From contig JAVIAB010000160.1 of NCBI GenBank assembly GCA_032433765.1, positions 38,094,223-38,158,222 on the forward strand: 64,000 nucleotides of DNA, read 5' to 3'. The stretch comes from Megaustenia siamemsis. Its lineage: Eukaryota; Mollusca; Gastropoda; Stylommatophora; Ariophantidae. Both the position numbers and the translations under genes were made by a program. Shown here piece by piece: positions 53,825-64,000 of the stretch. The notes below the pieces were generated by a model. It was not told where the DNA came from. It saw only the letters and a list, made by a program, of their open reading frames with translations, and made no database searches. How positions within the stretch are numbered: position 1 is the first letter of the stretch; each line of letters begins with the position of its first letter.

Positions 53825-55177
53825 TCATTGATTGGGTGCTATCACCACAAAGGTTGGCTATCATGGAGCGTCATTTTACTCTATCTCTCGGCTTGGCGAT
53901 TCATGTTGTCATATGTTCACACGTCTACCTTTTGATGTTTATTAATTCACTTTAGTATTTGGTCTGCCTTTGTTTCGTTTACCTAATAAATCCCATCCAA
54001 GATGACTATTAGAAGGATGTTGTGTCTTTCAAATGTGGAGACAATTTCAATTATCTTTTTTAAAATTGTGTTATGTAGTTTTTTTCCAATTTCAGCTGAT
54101 TCAGAACTTCCTTGTTTGTCCTCTTTTCCTTCCACCCAATTCTCCCCATTTTCTTATAGATCCACGTTTCAAAGGCTCATATTTTCTCCTCTGCTTTCTT
54201 ATTTAATATCCATGTTTCTACACCATACAGGAAGGTTGAGTAAATATAATATTTTGCACTTATTAGTTTTGGTTCTGATGTTACTTGCTTTGTTGTACGT
54301 ATATTTTTCATGTTGTTAAAATTGATTTGTGTCATTCCTATTCTTGTGTGTATTTTTGTCTTACATTTTCCATCTATTTCAGTATCTCTTTGTATATTTA
54401 TTATTGAATAATCATAGTTATAGTCTCTTGAAATATGTATTTCCAAACCATATTCTTTGCTTGTCTTGTTTACTTTGTTCACTAGTTGTAGGGCTTCTGA
54501 GTTTTCTGCCACTAATACGGTATCATGAGCACATAACAGATTATTGATTATATTTCCGTTGATGTTTAGTCCTGGCTTTCCATGATATCTTTGAGGATTT
54601 GTTCAGTTGTTCACGTTGAGTAGACATGATGATTGAATGCAGCCCTGTCTTACTCCTCTTTTTATATCAATAGGTGCAGAGTTCTCATTGTTGTATTTTA
54701 TCATAGCCCCTGTTTGTTCCCAGTATAAATTAGTTATTAGTCTTATGTCAGCATTATCAAGATGTGTATATTATTAGTTATTTGTGGCGTATTTTGTCAA
54801 AATCTTTGGTGTAGTCTATGAAGCATGCATACATTTTGTTTAAAATATAAAATTGAAAATACAAATGTATAAATATAAAATAAAAAAACAAGTTTGTTTA
54901 CTTCTATATATTTTTCTATTAATATTCCCATGCAGAAGATGTCTTCTTTTGTCCCACTGTTCTTTCTAAATCCAAATTGTAGTTCTGTTAATTCCATCTT
55001 CATTTTATTTTGAATTCTTCCATGTATAACTTTAAGCAAGATTTTTAAAAATAAATGGTTCATCAAACTTATTGTTCTAAAGTCACTACACCCCCACACT
55101 ACCGGTCTTCTTGGCAAGGAAATAAATACTGATATTTGAAGGTCATATGGTATATATCCTGCGTTGTATATAGCATT
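53825..55177 (-). mobile_element. LINE-A, older copy, split by LINE-E
   Basis: The minus strand reads YNAGYIPYDLQISVFISLPR, CSDFRTISLMNHLFLKILLK, ELQFGFRKNSGTKEDIFCMG and (after an AT-rich insertion near 54835-54900) further RT codons. It continues with ENSEALQLVNKVNKTSKEYG, TRIGMTQINFNNMKNIRTTK, GVETWILNKKAEEKI and the CGD end near 53840. More diverged than the other LINE-A copies. Confidence 0.85.
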
Positions 55178-55704
55178 CATCATCAAGTACTGGCGTAGGT
55201 GATCATGTCTCTCCACAACTTTCGATCTCGGCAGCTATTTATCATTTCTGTTGTTGACCTTCTGCCAAGCCATTCTCTTAAGCTGTCTGTGATTTTTTAT
55301 CTTTGCTTCCCTTTATCTCTTCATCCCTCAATTTTTCCAATTGTTACAATATATTACAGTTGTTCTCTTCTCATTACATGGCCAAAAAATGATGATTGTT
55401 TCTTCCTAATAATGGAAAATAGCTCTCTTTTTGTTTTGACCTTTCTCAGAACCTCTTCATTACTCTTCTTAGCTGTCCATAGTATTCCCAACATTCTTCT
55501 GTAAAACCACATTTCTACAGACTCCAGTGATTTTCTTGTCTGTTGTCCTATTGTCCATGACTCGCATCCATATGTTAAGACTGGCTCTACGTAACATTTA
55601 AGAACTCTTTTTCTTGTTTCTATTGTCAAAAATGGATTGCATAGTATTTTCCTCATTTTTTGGAAAGCTGCTTTTGCCTGAGCCATTCTGCATCTCACCT
55701 CTTT
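55178..55704 (-). mobile_element. LINE-E, post-RT to 3' end, 11-bp TSD
   Basis: The minus strand is open for 121 codons: EVRCRMAQAKAAFQKMRKIL, CNPFLTIETRKRVLKCYVEP, YGCESWTIGQQTRKSLESVE, FYRRMLGILWTAKKSNEEVL, FFGHVMRREQL. TATATAGCATT at 55167-55177 and 55705-55715 is a perfect duplication at the end of LINE-A. Confidence 0.93.
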
Positions 55705-55769
55705 TATATAGCATTGCACATGCCATTATCAAAGCAGGATGAGACAATCATAATTTTGTTTAGTGCAAT

Positions 55770-56120
55770 AAGGAATGTATTCTTGATCCTTTTAGTACCG
55801 TCATTGTGTCTCCCGCCAATTCTCTCTTTTTTCTGGACGAGCTGCTTGATTGTAAAGTGTGAATCTATGCCTGTCAACCTTGCTTCTTTTCTTAGAGTTA
55901 TTTTCAGTGTTTCTCAATCATCATCTTTTCCTCGGACCTGATGTTTCACATTTCAGAGCCTGCTTTGTAATTCTCTGTTCGTTTCTTCTAAATACATACC
56001 TGACATATATGTCCATCTTCTTTCTTTAATAGTAGATGAGATTAATGGTTGCATGGCTATTTCTTATATTTCAGCTATAGTCTTGAATTCAGTCTATTTA
56101 ATGCAAAGTATCTTTCTTAG
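55770..56120 (-). mobile_element. LINE-H 3' fragment
   Basis: The minus strand reads RKILCIK, a stop, TEFKTIAEI and IAMQPLISSTIKERRWTYM, then ETLKITLRKEARLTGIDSHF. It matches the tail of the LINE-H fusion at 42155-43000. Many stops. SINE-1 follows directly at 56122. Confidence 0.75.
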
Positions 56121-56121
56121 G

Positions 56122-56385
56122 GGGAGCCGCGATAGCTCAGTGGTTAGTAAACTGGACTACAAAGGGCAAGAGGTAGGGTTCGATCCTAAACGACGGCTTC
56201 CGGGTTCACCCAGCCTTAAATTGGTACCGGTTTTTTTATGGGAAAGTAAAGCGGCACGGACGTAATGCCGACCACATTACACCAAAAAAAATCATGTGCT
56301 GAAGGTCTGTAAAATTTATGGTCACTAACACCATATTCCCTATACGCCACTTGGCGTGACGGGGCTCTCAACTTTTTACTATATT
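56122..56385 (+). mobile_element. SINE-1 copy
   Basis: Full length, inserted at the 5' edge of a LINE-H piece. Box A TAGCTCAGTGGTTAG, box B GGTTCGATCCT, hairpin ACGCCACTTGGCGT, tail GGGCTCTCAACTTTTTAC. No clear TSD. Confidence 0.92.
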
Positions 56386-56404
56386 GCTACAACATAAACA
56401 AGTT

Positions 56405-56575
56405 AAGTAAGATGAAATAGGCGTAAACAGAGAGAAAAAAATCCCAGACAGTTTAAGAGAATTTTTTAGTGGAAAGCTTACAACAGGAAATGATGAACAA
56501 TGTAGCGATAGAAAGTTGTAGAAAGACACGATCATGTGCGCCGGTAGGCATGGTTTTTGATAATAATGATGAGGA
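56405..56575 (+). mobile_element. LINE-E-like 3' stub
   Basis: Codons around REKKIPDSLREFFSGKLTTG, MMNNVAIESCRK and DTIMCAGRHG, then a GATAATAATGATGA tail. Short, with several changes. Confidence 0.6.
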
Positions 56576-57244
56576 AAGCCTGTATACAAAATTCATAAAG
56601 TATCATCGATCAGGGAAGTCAATCGTTGGAAGCGAAATTGAGATTGCACTGACGGTGTTCTGTCAACTATACATAGCATGCATAGATTGGACAGCGACAT
56701 AGACAAAAGAGGATATTCATAAAGGAAAACAATAGACAATGTTCCACCAACTGGAAACATTAGAACATTCAGATACCATCGTGTTACCAGCTCATTCTAA
56801 CAATACATTCAATTTAAAAAAACAACAACAGGTAAACAGCAGAAATGCAATAAACAAATTGAATCGAAAAAAAACAACAAAAGACACACATGAAAAAATA
56901 GATATATGCACATGCAAAAGCTTGGCTATAGTTATAGATATCGCTATTGTCTCATTTGAGGGTGTTTCGAGAGTGTTCTGTTTGTTTTTGTTTAACGAGG
57001 CTGGAGAATAATTGCCGCAAGCCAGTGCAGTCACAACGAGATGTTCAGTTCACAATTCCTATTTCACTAGAAGCAAATAGAAGCCTGTGTTAACAGAGGT
57101 AGATTTAGCTTAGTAAAACACCATAGGGGAACTGACGAGGAAAATAACAATAAAAATGACGAAATTAAAAATAAAACAACTTCAGCCAACATAAAACAAC
57201 GTTTAAATATCAAGCCAGCACAACACAAATATAAAACTAAGAGT
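56576..57244. other. Unassigned stretch
   Basis: About 670 bp, A-rich on plus; short ORFs on both strands (56739-57034) lack domains. Confidence 0.5.
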
Positions 57245-57570
57245 AAGCACACGTTAAAAAGTAGTCCATAAACAAATCTCAAAAAGTAGTCCAAAAGCAA
57301 CCATTAAAAAGTAGTCCACAAACATATTAAAAAAAATAGTCCATAGCACACATTAGAAAGCAGTCCATAAACACATTTCAAAAAGTAGTCCACAAGCACA
57401 CTTTAGAAAGTAGTCCACAAACACATTTCAAAAAGTAGTCCACAAGCACACTTTAGAAAGTAGTCCACAAACACATTTCAAAAAGTAATCCACCAGCGTA
57501 CATTAGAAAGTAGTACCCAAGCACACTTTAGAAAGCAGTCCACAAACACACTTCAAAGCTTAGTCCATAA
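57245..57570. repeat. ~25-bp array with 50-bp dimers
   Basis: Units AAAAAGTAGTCCACAAGCAC and AGAAAGTAGTCCACAAACAC alternate, which gives a ~50-bp higher-order repeat for at least three periods. Confidence 0.9.
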
Positions 57571-57789
57571 GCCCATACTAGGTTTGCTGCGTTCATTCAA
57601 TGCCTCAGTATAGATATAAATGATGAAATTTATAAGAAAACTAGACATGTAGGCGGTAATTCTCTTTAAAATACTGTTTACTGTCAAACGCTGTGTAAAC
57701 TGACAGCGAGCTGAATAGGGTGGAGATGTTGTTACTGCCTTAGAGGACGTACATGACGTGTCGACCTGTGATGGTTTATTATTCTGTTC

Positions 57790-58215
57790 TCAACAATAAG
57801 AAGAAAATTTATCAGAAGAAGAAGACGACGACTAAGAAGACGAAAAAGAAGAAGTCGTAAATACATGATGAAAAGAATAAAGGTAAGAGGAGAAGGAAAA
57901 GGAATAGTTAAAGAAATGAAGAAGAAGAAAGGATGGAAAAAAAAGAATATGAGGAGGAAGAGAAAGGAAAAGAAAAGAGATATATTACCAGGAAAGAGAA
58001 GAGGACGAGGAAGAAGAAGGAATAGAAGAGAATGATGAGGTAGAGGGGAAAAAATTAAGAATAAAGGGAGAAGGGAATGGAGGAAGAAGATGAAGAAAAA
58101 CAAGAGTAAAAAATAAGAAATAAATAAAAATAAATTGTAGTAAGAGGAGAAAGAGTATGAGGAGTGGAAGAAATAGGAGTAAGATGAGGAGAAGAAGATG
58201 AAAAAGAAATCAGTC
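57790..58215. repeat. Purine-rich low-complexity tract
   Basis: About 425 bp composed almost only of A and G on plus (AGAAGAAGAAGACGACG, GAGGAAGAGAAAGG). The minus ORF (FFFIFFSSSYS-type) is a composition artefact. Confidence 0.9.
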
Positions 58216-59149
58216 ATCCACAGCAAGGACAAATCTCTACGCCAGGGCGGTTGTAAAAGTAATATCACATAAACCAATGAGAAATAAAAATGAAATAAAA
58301 ACGCGCATCGTAAAAGGAAAAGTAATTTAATGCCAATATATGTATTAAGTCGTGTTTCAGGCTGATGTTACATGCATTCACTGTTTTGTATGTTCTTAAA
58401 CTCTCATGAATAAGCATGACTCATACAATGTATCCAGCATAGACTGGTCTTAGACACTTGAAGTAGGTTTACCTTAATAGGTGTGTATGTCAATGTCAGA
58501 AATAGATTTGTTGTTTAAGACGTTTGGAGACATCTCCTGTGACATTTCAGTCTAACTTGAAACAATGTGTATTCTAAACTTGGTGAATATAGACCCATGT
58601 ACCGTTTACATGTGAAGAATTTTAACTTGTTTAACTTAAACTTTTCCGTGTTCGTCCATGTTCTTTGTTGCAAGGGCTGGATTAAGGGCTTCTTGAGCTA
58701 AAAAAGCATCACAATGTCGTAGCGCCCCTTTTCCCCACACAAAGCGTTAAATTAATCCTTTGAGGTTCAGGATTATTTTCCACTTTTATGTTGTGGAGAG
58801 AATATACATATATAGAAGAGAGAAAAATGGAAGTTTGATAGTAAAAACTATAGGTGCAGTTGACAGTAGTTATAAATATTCGAATGCCCCGGTATCACCA
58901 CAAACGAATGAAAGTGCATACTTGCTCAACAGCCCGTGCCAGTGGAATCATCCGAATTAACAGTTCATCGAATGTCCTGAGAGAAAAAAATGGCAGCTGC
59001 AGCCCCCATAATAGCAAACACAGCACACGTCAAACGACATAAGACGTATGAGCAGTTTACAATAAAATAGATGAACAAACAATTCGATGTTTAATCATAA
59101 AATACCTTCTGCAGGAACTCAGGCAATACACAAACAAGTAAACATTAAA
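58216..59149. other. Unassigned stretch
   Basis: About 930 bp, nothing recognised. Confidence 0.5.
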
Positions 59150-59428
59150 TACATTTCAACATTCCTGTATGCTGCAGAAACATGGACATCAAACAAAAAA
59201 AAACAAAACAGAAATTTAAGCCTTTGAAATTTGGATCTGTAGAAAAATGGGGAGAATTAGGTGGAAGGAAAAGAAAACAAAAAAGGAAGTTCTGAATCAG
59301 CTGAAAGTGAAAAAAAGAATTACTTAACATAATTCGAAAATGTAAACTAAAATTGTTGGACATGTGAAGAGGCACAATACCCAAGTAAACATCATCTTGG
59401 AAGGGAAGGTATAAGGTAGACGAGGCAG
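59150..59428 (+). mobile_element. LINE-A-like post-RT region, left of array
   Basis: Frame-broken: TFLYAAETWTSN, FEIWICRKMGRIRWKEKKTK, KEVLNQLKVKKRIT, VGHVKRHNTQVNIILEG and RRGRDRPILK. This is LINE-A-type coding that runs without a break into the 82-bp array. Confidence 0.8.
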
Positions 59429-60502
59429 AGACAGACCAATACTAAAGTAGGCCAATAACATCAAAAGGTGTACAGGTGAAACCTATGGCAATAAGCATCG
59501 TCAAGACAAGAGACAGACCAATACTAAAGTAGGCCGATAACATCAAAAGGTGTACAGGTGAAACCTATGGCAATAAGCATCGTCAAGACAAGAGACAGAC
59601 CAATACTAAAGTAGGCCGATAACATCAAAAGGTGTACAGGTGAAACCTATGGCAATAAGCATCGTCAAGACAAGAGACAGACCAATACTAAAGTAGGCCG
59701 ATAACATCAAAAGGTGTACAGGTGAAACCTATGGCAATAAGCATCGTCAAGACAAGAGACAGACCAATACTAAAGTAGGCCGATAACATCAAAAGGTGTA
59801 TAGGTGAAACCTATGGCAATAAGCATCGTCAAGACAAGAGACAGACCAATACTAAAGTAGGCCGATAACATCAAAAGGTGTACAGGTGAAACCTATGGCA
59901 ATAAGCATCGTCAAGACAAGAGACAGACCAATACTAAAGTAGGCTGATAACATCAAAAGGTGTACAGGTGAAACCTATGGCAATAAGCATCGTCAAGACA
60001 AGAGACAGACCAATACTAAAGTAGGCCGATAACATCAAAAGGTGTATAGGTGAAACCTATGGCAATAAGCATCGTCAAGACAAGAGACAGACCAATACTA
60101 AAGTAGGCCGATAACATCAAAATGTGTACATGTGAAACCTATGGCAATAAGCATCGTCAAGACAAGAGACAGACCAATACTAAAGTAGGCCGATAACATC
60201 AAAAGGTGTATAGGTGAAACCTATGGCAATAAGCATCGTCAATACAAGAGACAGACCAATACTAAAGTAGGCCGATAACATCAAAAGGTGTATAGGTGAA
60301 ACCTATGGCAATAAGCATCGTCAAGACAAGAGACAGACCAATACTAAAGTAGGCCGATAACATCAAAAGGTGTACAGGTGAAACATATGGCAATAAGCAT
60401 CGTCAAGACAAGAGACAGACCAATACTAAAGTAGGCCGATAACATCAAAAAGTGTACAGGTGAAACCTATGGCAATAAGCATCGTCAAGACAAGAGACAG
60501 AG
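59429..60502 (+). repeat. 82-bp array made from LINE-A C-terminal sequence (~13 copies)
   Basis: Unit begins ACAGACCAATACTAAAGTAG, then GCCGATAACATCAAAAGGTG, TACAGGTGAAACCTATGGCA, ATAAGCATCGTCAAGACAAG, AG. It corresponds to the LINE-A segment between RGRDRP and the WR-MVANL end (SNIKRWT...TIKARDR in other copies). Copies are nearly identical (for example tacagg/tatagg variants). Confidence 0.93.
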
Positions 60503-60556
60503 TAAAATGGCGCTGCATGGTAGCCAATCTTTGATGTGGAGACGGCACCCATGAAA
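60503..60556 (+). mobile_element. LINE-A terminal codons, right of array
   Basis: Immediately after the last 82-bp unit: GAGTAAAATGGCGCTGCATG GTAGCCAATC..., i.e. RVKWRCMVANL, a stop, CGDGT, the normal end of LINE-A. This shows that the array sits inside one LINE copy. Confidence 0.85.
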
Positions 60557-60667
60557 TTTGAAAGTAAATGTTTGAGTATCTCAATGACTTCATGTAAATG
60601 ATATGCAACATTTGATATTTTATTTGTTGATGTTGCTTCAGTGTTTGTTTTCAACAAGATCGTACAG

Positions 60668-60935
60668 AGAGAGTGTCATGTTCAACCATAGAGAGTGTCA
60701 TGTTCAACCATAGAGAGTGTCATGTTCAACCATAGCGAGTGTCATGTTCAACCATAGAGAGTGTCATGTTCAACCATAGCGAGTGTCATGTTCAACCATA
60801 GCGAGTGTCATGTTCAACCATAGCGAGTGTCATGTTCAACCATAGAGAGTGCCATGTTCAATCATAGAAAGTGCCATGTTCAACCATAGCGAGTGTCATG
60901 TTCAACCATAGAGAGTGTCATGTTCAACCATATAG
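60668..60935. repeat. 22-bp tandem array
   Basis: About 12 copies of CATAGAGAGTGTCATGTTCA plus AC; AGAGAGT and AGCGAGT variants are interspersed. Confidence 0.95.
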
Positions 60936-61129
60936 CCCCGCATATTATTACATTCGTGACAGATTATACTTTTACAACTCTATCCACCTTTGAGAGATCC
61001 CGCAGACCACAGTGGTGGTTTGAGTTTCGGACCTGCATGTAATCGTTTGTCTTCAATAGAGTAAAGCGTTCGATGTAACCAAACTCTGATTACAAGGAGC
61101 ATTTAGAGAAGAAAAAATAATAATAAATA

Positions 61130-61497
61130 AACTTATTACTACAGATGATGATTACTGCAGATGATGATGATGATTACTACAGATGATGATGATGATTACT
61201 ACAGATGATGATGATTATTACTACAGATGTTGATGATGATTATTACTGCAGATGATGATGATGATTACTGCAGATGATGATGATGATTACTACAGATGAT
61301 GATGATGATTACTACAGATGATGATGATTATTACTACAGATGATGATGATTATTACTACAGATATTGATGATGATTACTACAGATGATGATGATGATTAC
61401 TACAGATGATGATGATTATTACTACAGATGATGATGATGATGATTACTACAGATGATGATGATGATTACTACAGATGATGATGATGATTACTACAGA
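61130..61497. repeat. Irregular GATTACTACAGATGATGAT array
   Basis: About 18 units of GATTACTACAGATGATGAT with variable numbers of GAT; some units have CTGCAG or GATATTGATG. Confidence 0.93.
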
Positions 61498-61739
61498 TTT
61501 CGAACAGCCAGCTGCAAACAATCGTAACCATGCAGCGATGTAAGGAGAACACAACAGCTGAAATATTTGGATAAAGAGTCAAAAGAAACAACAATAAAAG
61601 CGCCATGTGGTATACGCAGAAAATGATGTTAGTACCAATAGTTTTGTTACCATGACACATATTTGGACAACATGGACATTATTACCCCAGTGCCGTTTTA
61701 TTTGACTCAGCTGGTCCGTTCACTTGCTGCTGCTCTGTC

Positions 61740-61794
61740 CCACCGCATGAGGAGAGAAGTGTAGTGGGAAACAGAGAGAAATAATAGCAGACAG
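61740..61794 (+). mobile_element. LINE-E-like C-terminus, left of array
   Basis: Reads GKQREIIADRLREWCDRSD, equivalent to the GKQREKIPDSLREWL block of LINE-E, and flows into the 49-bp array. The 240 bp before it is unassigned. Confidence 0.65.
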
Positions 61795-62860
61795 GTTAAG
61801 AGAGTGGTGTGACAGAAGTGATGGCAGGAATGATGGGAGACAGGTTAAGAGAGTGGTCTGGCAGAAATGATGGCAGGAATGATGGGAGACAGATTAAGAG
61901 AGTGGTGTGGCAGGAATGATGGCAGGAATGATGGGAGACAGATTAAGAGAGTGGTGTGGCAGGAATGATGGCAGGAATGATGGGAGACAGATTAAGAGAG
62001 TGGTGTGGCAGGAATGATGGCAGGAATGATGGGAGACAGATTAAGAGAGTGGTGTGGCAGGAATGATGGCAGGAATGATGGGAGACAGATTAAGAGAGTG
62101 GTGTGGCAGGAATGATGGCAGGAATGATGGGAGACAGATTAAGAGAGTGGTGTGGCAGAAGTGATGGCAGGAATGATGGGAGACAGATTAAGAGAGTGGT
62201 GTGGCAGGAATGATGGCAGGAATGATGGGAGACAGATTAAGAGAGTGATATGGCAGGAATGATGGGAGACAGATTAAGAGAGTCGTGTGGCAGGAATGAT
62301 GGTAGAGTGATGTGAGATAGATTAAGAGAGTGGTGTGGCAGGAATGATGGTAGAGTGATGGGAGATATATTAAGAGAGTGGTGTGGCAGGAATGATGGGA
62401 GATAGATTAAGAGAGTAGTGTGGCAGGAATGATGGTAGAGTGATGGGAGATATATTAAGAGAGTGGTGTGGCAGGAATGACGGTAGAGTGATGGGAGATA
62501 GATTAAGAGAGTGGTGTGGCAGGAATGATAGTAGAGTGATGGGAGACAGATTAAGAGAGTGGTATGGCAGGAATGATGGGAGATAGATTAAGAGAGTCGT
62601 GTGGCAGGAATGATGGTAGAGTGATGGGAGATAGATTAAGAGAGTGGTGTGGCAGGAATGATGGTAGAGTGATGGGAAATAGATTAAGAGAGTGGTGTGG
62701 CAGGGATGATGGTAGAGTGATGGGAGATAGATTAAGAGAGTGGTGTGGCAGGGATGATGGTAGAGTGTTGGGAGATAGATTAAGAGAGTGGTGTGGCAGG
62801 GATGATGGTAGAGTGATGGGAGACATGTTAAGAGAGTGTTATAGCAAAAATGATGGGGTA
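61795..62860 (+). repeat. 49/48-bp array made from a LINE C-terminus (~23 copies)
   Basis: The first half uses a 49-bp unit (GAATGATGGCAGGAATGATG, GGAGACAGATTAAGAGAGTG, GTGTGGCAG). The second half mostly uses a 48-bp unit with GGTAGAGTGATGGGAGATAG. Each unit encodes DRLREWCGRNDGR, the LINE block at its left edge. The 48-bp form stays in frame, giving an open 108-codon frame at 62564-62890. Confidence 0.93.
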
Positions 62861-63005
62861 CATGTTAAGAGTGTTGTATGGCAGCAATAATGGCAGATAG
62901 GTGAAGCGACAGGTACAGCAGGAAGACTAACAAAAGATGTGATAATCGACTGTAGACATACACAGTTTTAGAGAGACATGGTCATCTATGTCTGAAGGAG
63001 GGTAT
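62861..63005 (+). mobile_element. LINE-E-like terminal codons, right of array
   Basis: Codons KDVIIDCRHTQF, a stop, then RDMVIYV follow the array, matching the MINNCRDRKLWRDMITYA end of LINE-E. Confidence 0.6.
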
Positions 63006-63091
63006 TTATTTTATTTATCCCTGTATTTGGTGATAGTTTAGAGCTAGGTGAATAAAGTAGAGATTATCGTTACTGCGACCGTGAAGGAATA

Positions 63092-63352
63092 AAAAAAAAA
63101 GTAAAGTACCCTCTCCTCACGCCAAGTGGCGTATAGGGAATATGGTGTTAGTGACCATAAATTTTACAGACCTTTGGCACATGATTTTTGGGGTAATGTG
63201 GTCGATATTACGCCCGTGCCGCTTTACTTTCCCAGAAAAAAAATCCGGTACCCATTTAAGGCTGGGTGAACCCGGAAGCCGTCGGTTGGGATCGAACCCT
63301 ACCTATTGTCATTTGTAGTCCAGTTCACTAACCAATAAGCTACCGCGGCTCC
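63092..63352 (-). mobile_element. SINE-1 copy with TSD
   Basis: Full length on the minus strand. CCGTGAAGGAATA (63079-63091) and CCGTGAAAGAATA (63353-63365) are a 12/13 duplication. Box A is altered (TAGCTTATTGGTTAG on the minus strand); hairpin ACGCCAAGTGGCGT intact. Confidence 0.93.
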
Positions 63353-63365
63353 CCGTGAAAGAATA

Positions 63366-63769
63366 GCCAAGAAATTATATTTTTTTTTAAATGTACAGTG
63401 TAATGTATGACCTGGAACTGTGTACAGGTTAGGACAAAACTGAATCTATCGATGTAACTGGCTTTTTACAGAAGTGCTCAATTGTTAACACGGTTGCATA
63501 TTTGCATTTAATCGAAAACCTATAATCAGCTCAACCAGTGAGGAATTGCTGTATGTACAGTAAACCAGAAAAGGGAAGGACAAGATGTTTGTTCAACCAG
63601 CAGTTTAAGGCATGCAGCCACGAATATACAAGCCGTTGTGTATTTTTGATTTATTGTTAAATATTAGGTAAACTGGCCAAATCGATGTAATTGTGTAACA
63701 GGATATGTTATATGGGTAGGCTGGTATATGACTGGGTCTTTTACTTGTCAAAACTGACGGCAGAGAAAG
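63366..63769. other. Unassigned stretch
   Basis: About 400 bp, nothing recognised. Confidence 0.45.
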
Positions 63770-64000
63770 TGAAGTTCACACAGTGGAAATGAGTGTTCTA
63801 ATAGTGAAGATGTAGTACTAGTGACTGGGGTTAAACAAGGATGTATTTTATCGCCCTTGTTATTTGGAATTGTTATGGACTTCATAATGAAGAAATGCTG
63901 CACTGGTAATAAAGGCATCGAATGGATACAAGGAGACCATTTGGAGGACCTCGACTTTGCTGATGACATAGTTCTCATCAGCAGTCAGATAAAAACGATG
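63770..64000 (+). mobile_element. LINE reverse transcriptase fragment running off the window
   Basis: Open to the window end from about 63806: VTGVKQGCILSPLLFGIVMD (RT GVRQG block with Lys), FIMKKCCTGNKGIEWIQGDH, LEDLDFADDIVLISSQIKTM (FADD box). Closest in wording to LINE-C (IEW...LDDLDFADDIALL) but clearly another family. The 5' part is truncated or frame-broken at about 63770. Confidence 0.85.

Noticed and set aside
57732..58277. 181-codon Phe/Ser-rich, membrane-like ORF
   Set aside because: Composition artefact of a polypurine tract; no start context or domain.
62551..62890. Repeat proteins on both strands in the 48-bp array
   Set aside because: Open because 48 is a multiple of three; the unit is LINE C-terminal DNA.

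Overview
The window looks like gene-poor, AT-rich, repeat-saturated DNA from an animal genome. I see no bacterial-style genes or operons, no rRNA, no CRISPR array and no host gene I can defend. Nearly everything recognisable is mobile DNA or tandem repeat. The mix (several APE-type LINE families with GRPR-rich C-termini, a tRNA-headed SINE with many copies, very many minisatellites) fits an invertebrate. A mollusc, perhaps a gastropod, is my guess, but no host gene anchors it.

Element names used here are mine. LINE-A, -B, -C, -D, -E, -F, -G and -H are non-LTR retrotransposon families of general RTE-like build (one ORF: endonuclease, reverse transcriptase, C-terminal HVxR...GRPR tail). LINE-RH carries a C-terminal RNase H. 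SINE-1 is a ~250-bp tRNA-headed family with about 15 copies. SINE-2 shares the SINE-1 body but has a different head. Most LINE copies are 5'-truncated and broken. Many copies have clean target-site duplications (TSDs) of 9-15 bp, and several are nested inside each other, so relative ages can be read.

Layout. 1-5 kb: 34-, 15- and 28-bp tandem arrays, LINE pieces and SINE-1 copies. 5-15 kb: LINE-A, -B, -C, -D-like and RNase H LINE remnants among minisatellites. 15-24 kb: SINE-1 copies with TSDs and a long LINE-C that reaches its endonuclease. 24-25 kb: a SINE-1 whose first 45 bp is repeated 15 extra times. 26-33 kb: nested LINE-A/F, a 32-bp array invaded by a LINE and a SINE, and a LINE end amplified as a 61-bp array. 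33-36 kb: a hAT-type transposase remnant and LINE-G split by LINE-D. 37.9-47.5 kb: two long LINE-D copies in opposite orientation flanking an internally deleted LINE-H. 47.7-50.1 kb: a 2.37-kb terminal-inverted-repeat (TIR) element with one Cys-rich gene. 50-64 kb: 21-, 23-, 25-, 82-, 22- and 48/49-bp arrays mixed with LINE-A, -E and -H pieces, and an open RT fragment that leaves the window.

Two results deserve most attention. First, the TIR element: its Cys-rich gene belongs to a widespread, poorly described invertebrate multicopy family, and matching inverted ends make it look like a DNA transposon. Second, a recurring process: at least four tandem arrays are built from pieces of retroelements still joined to their parent element (SINE head, three LINE C-terminal coding ends), which suggests that satellites are being born from mobile elements here.
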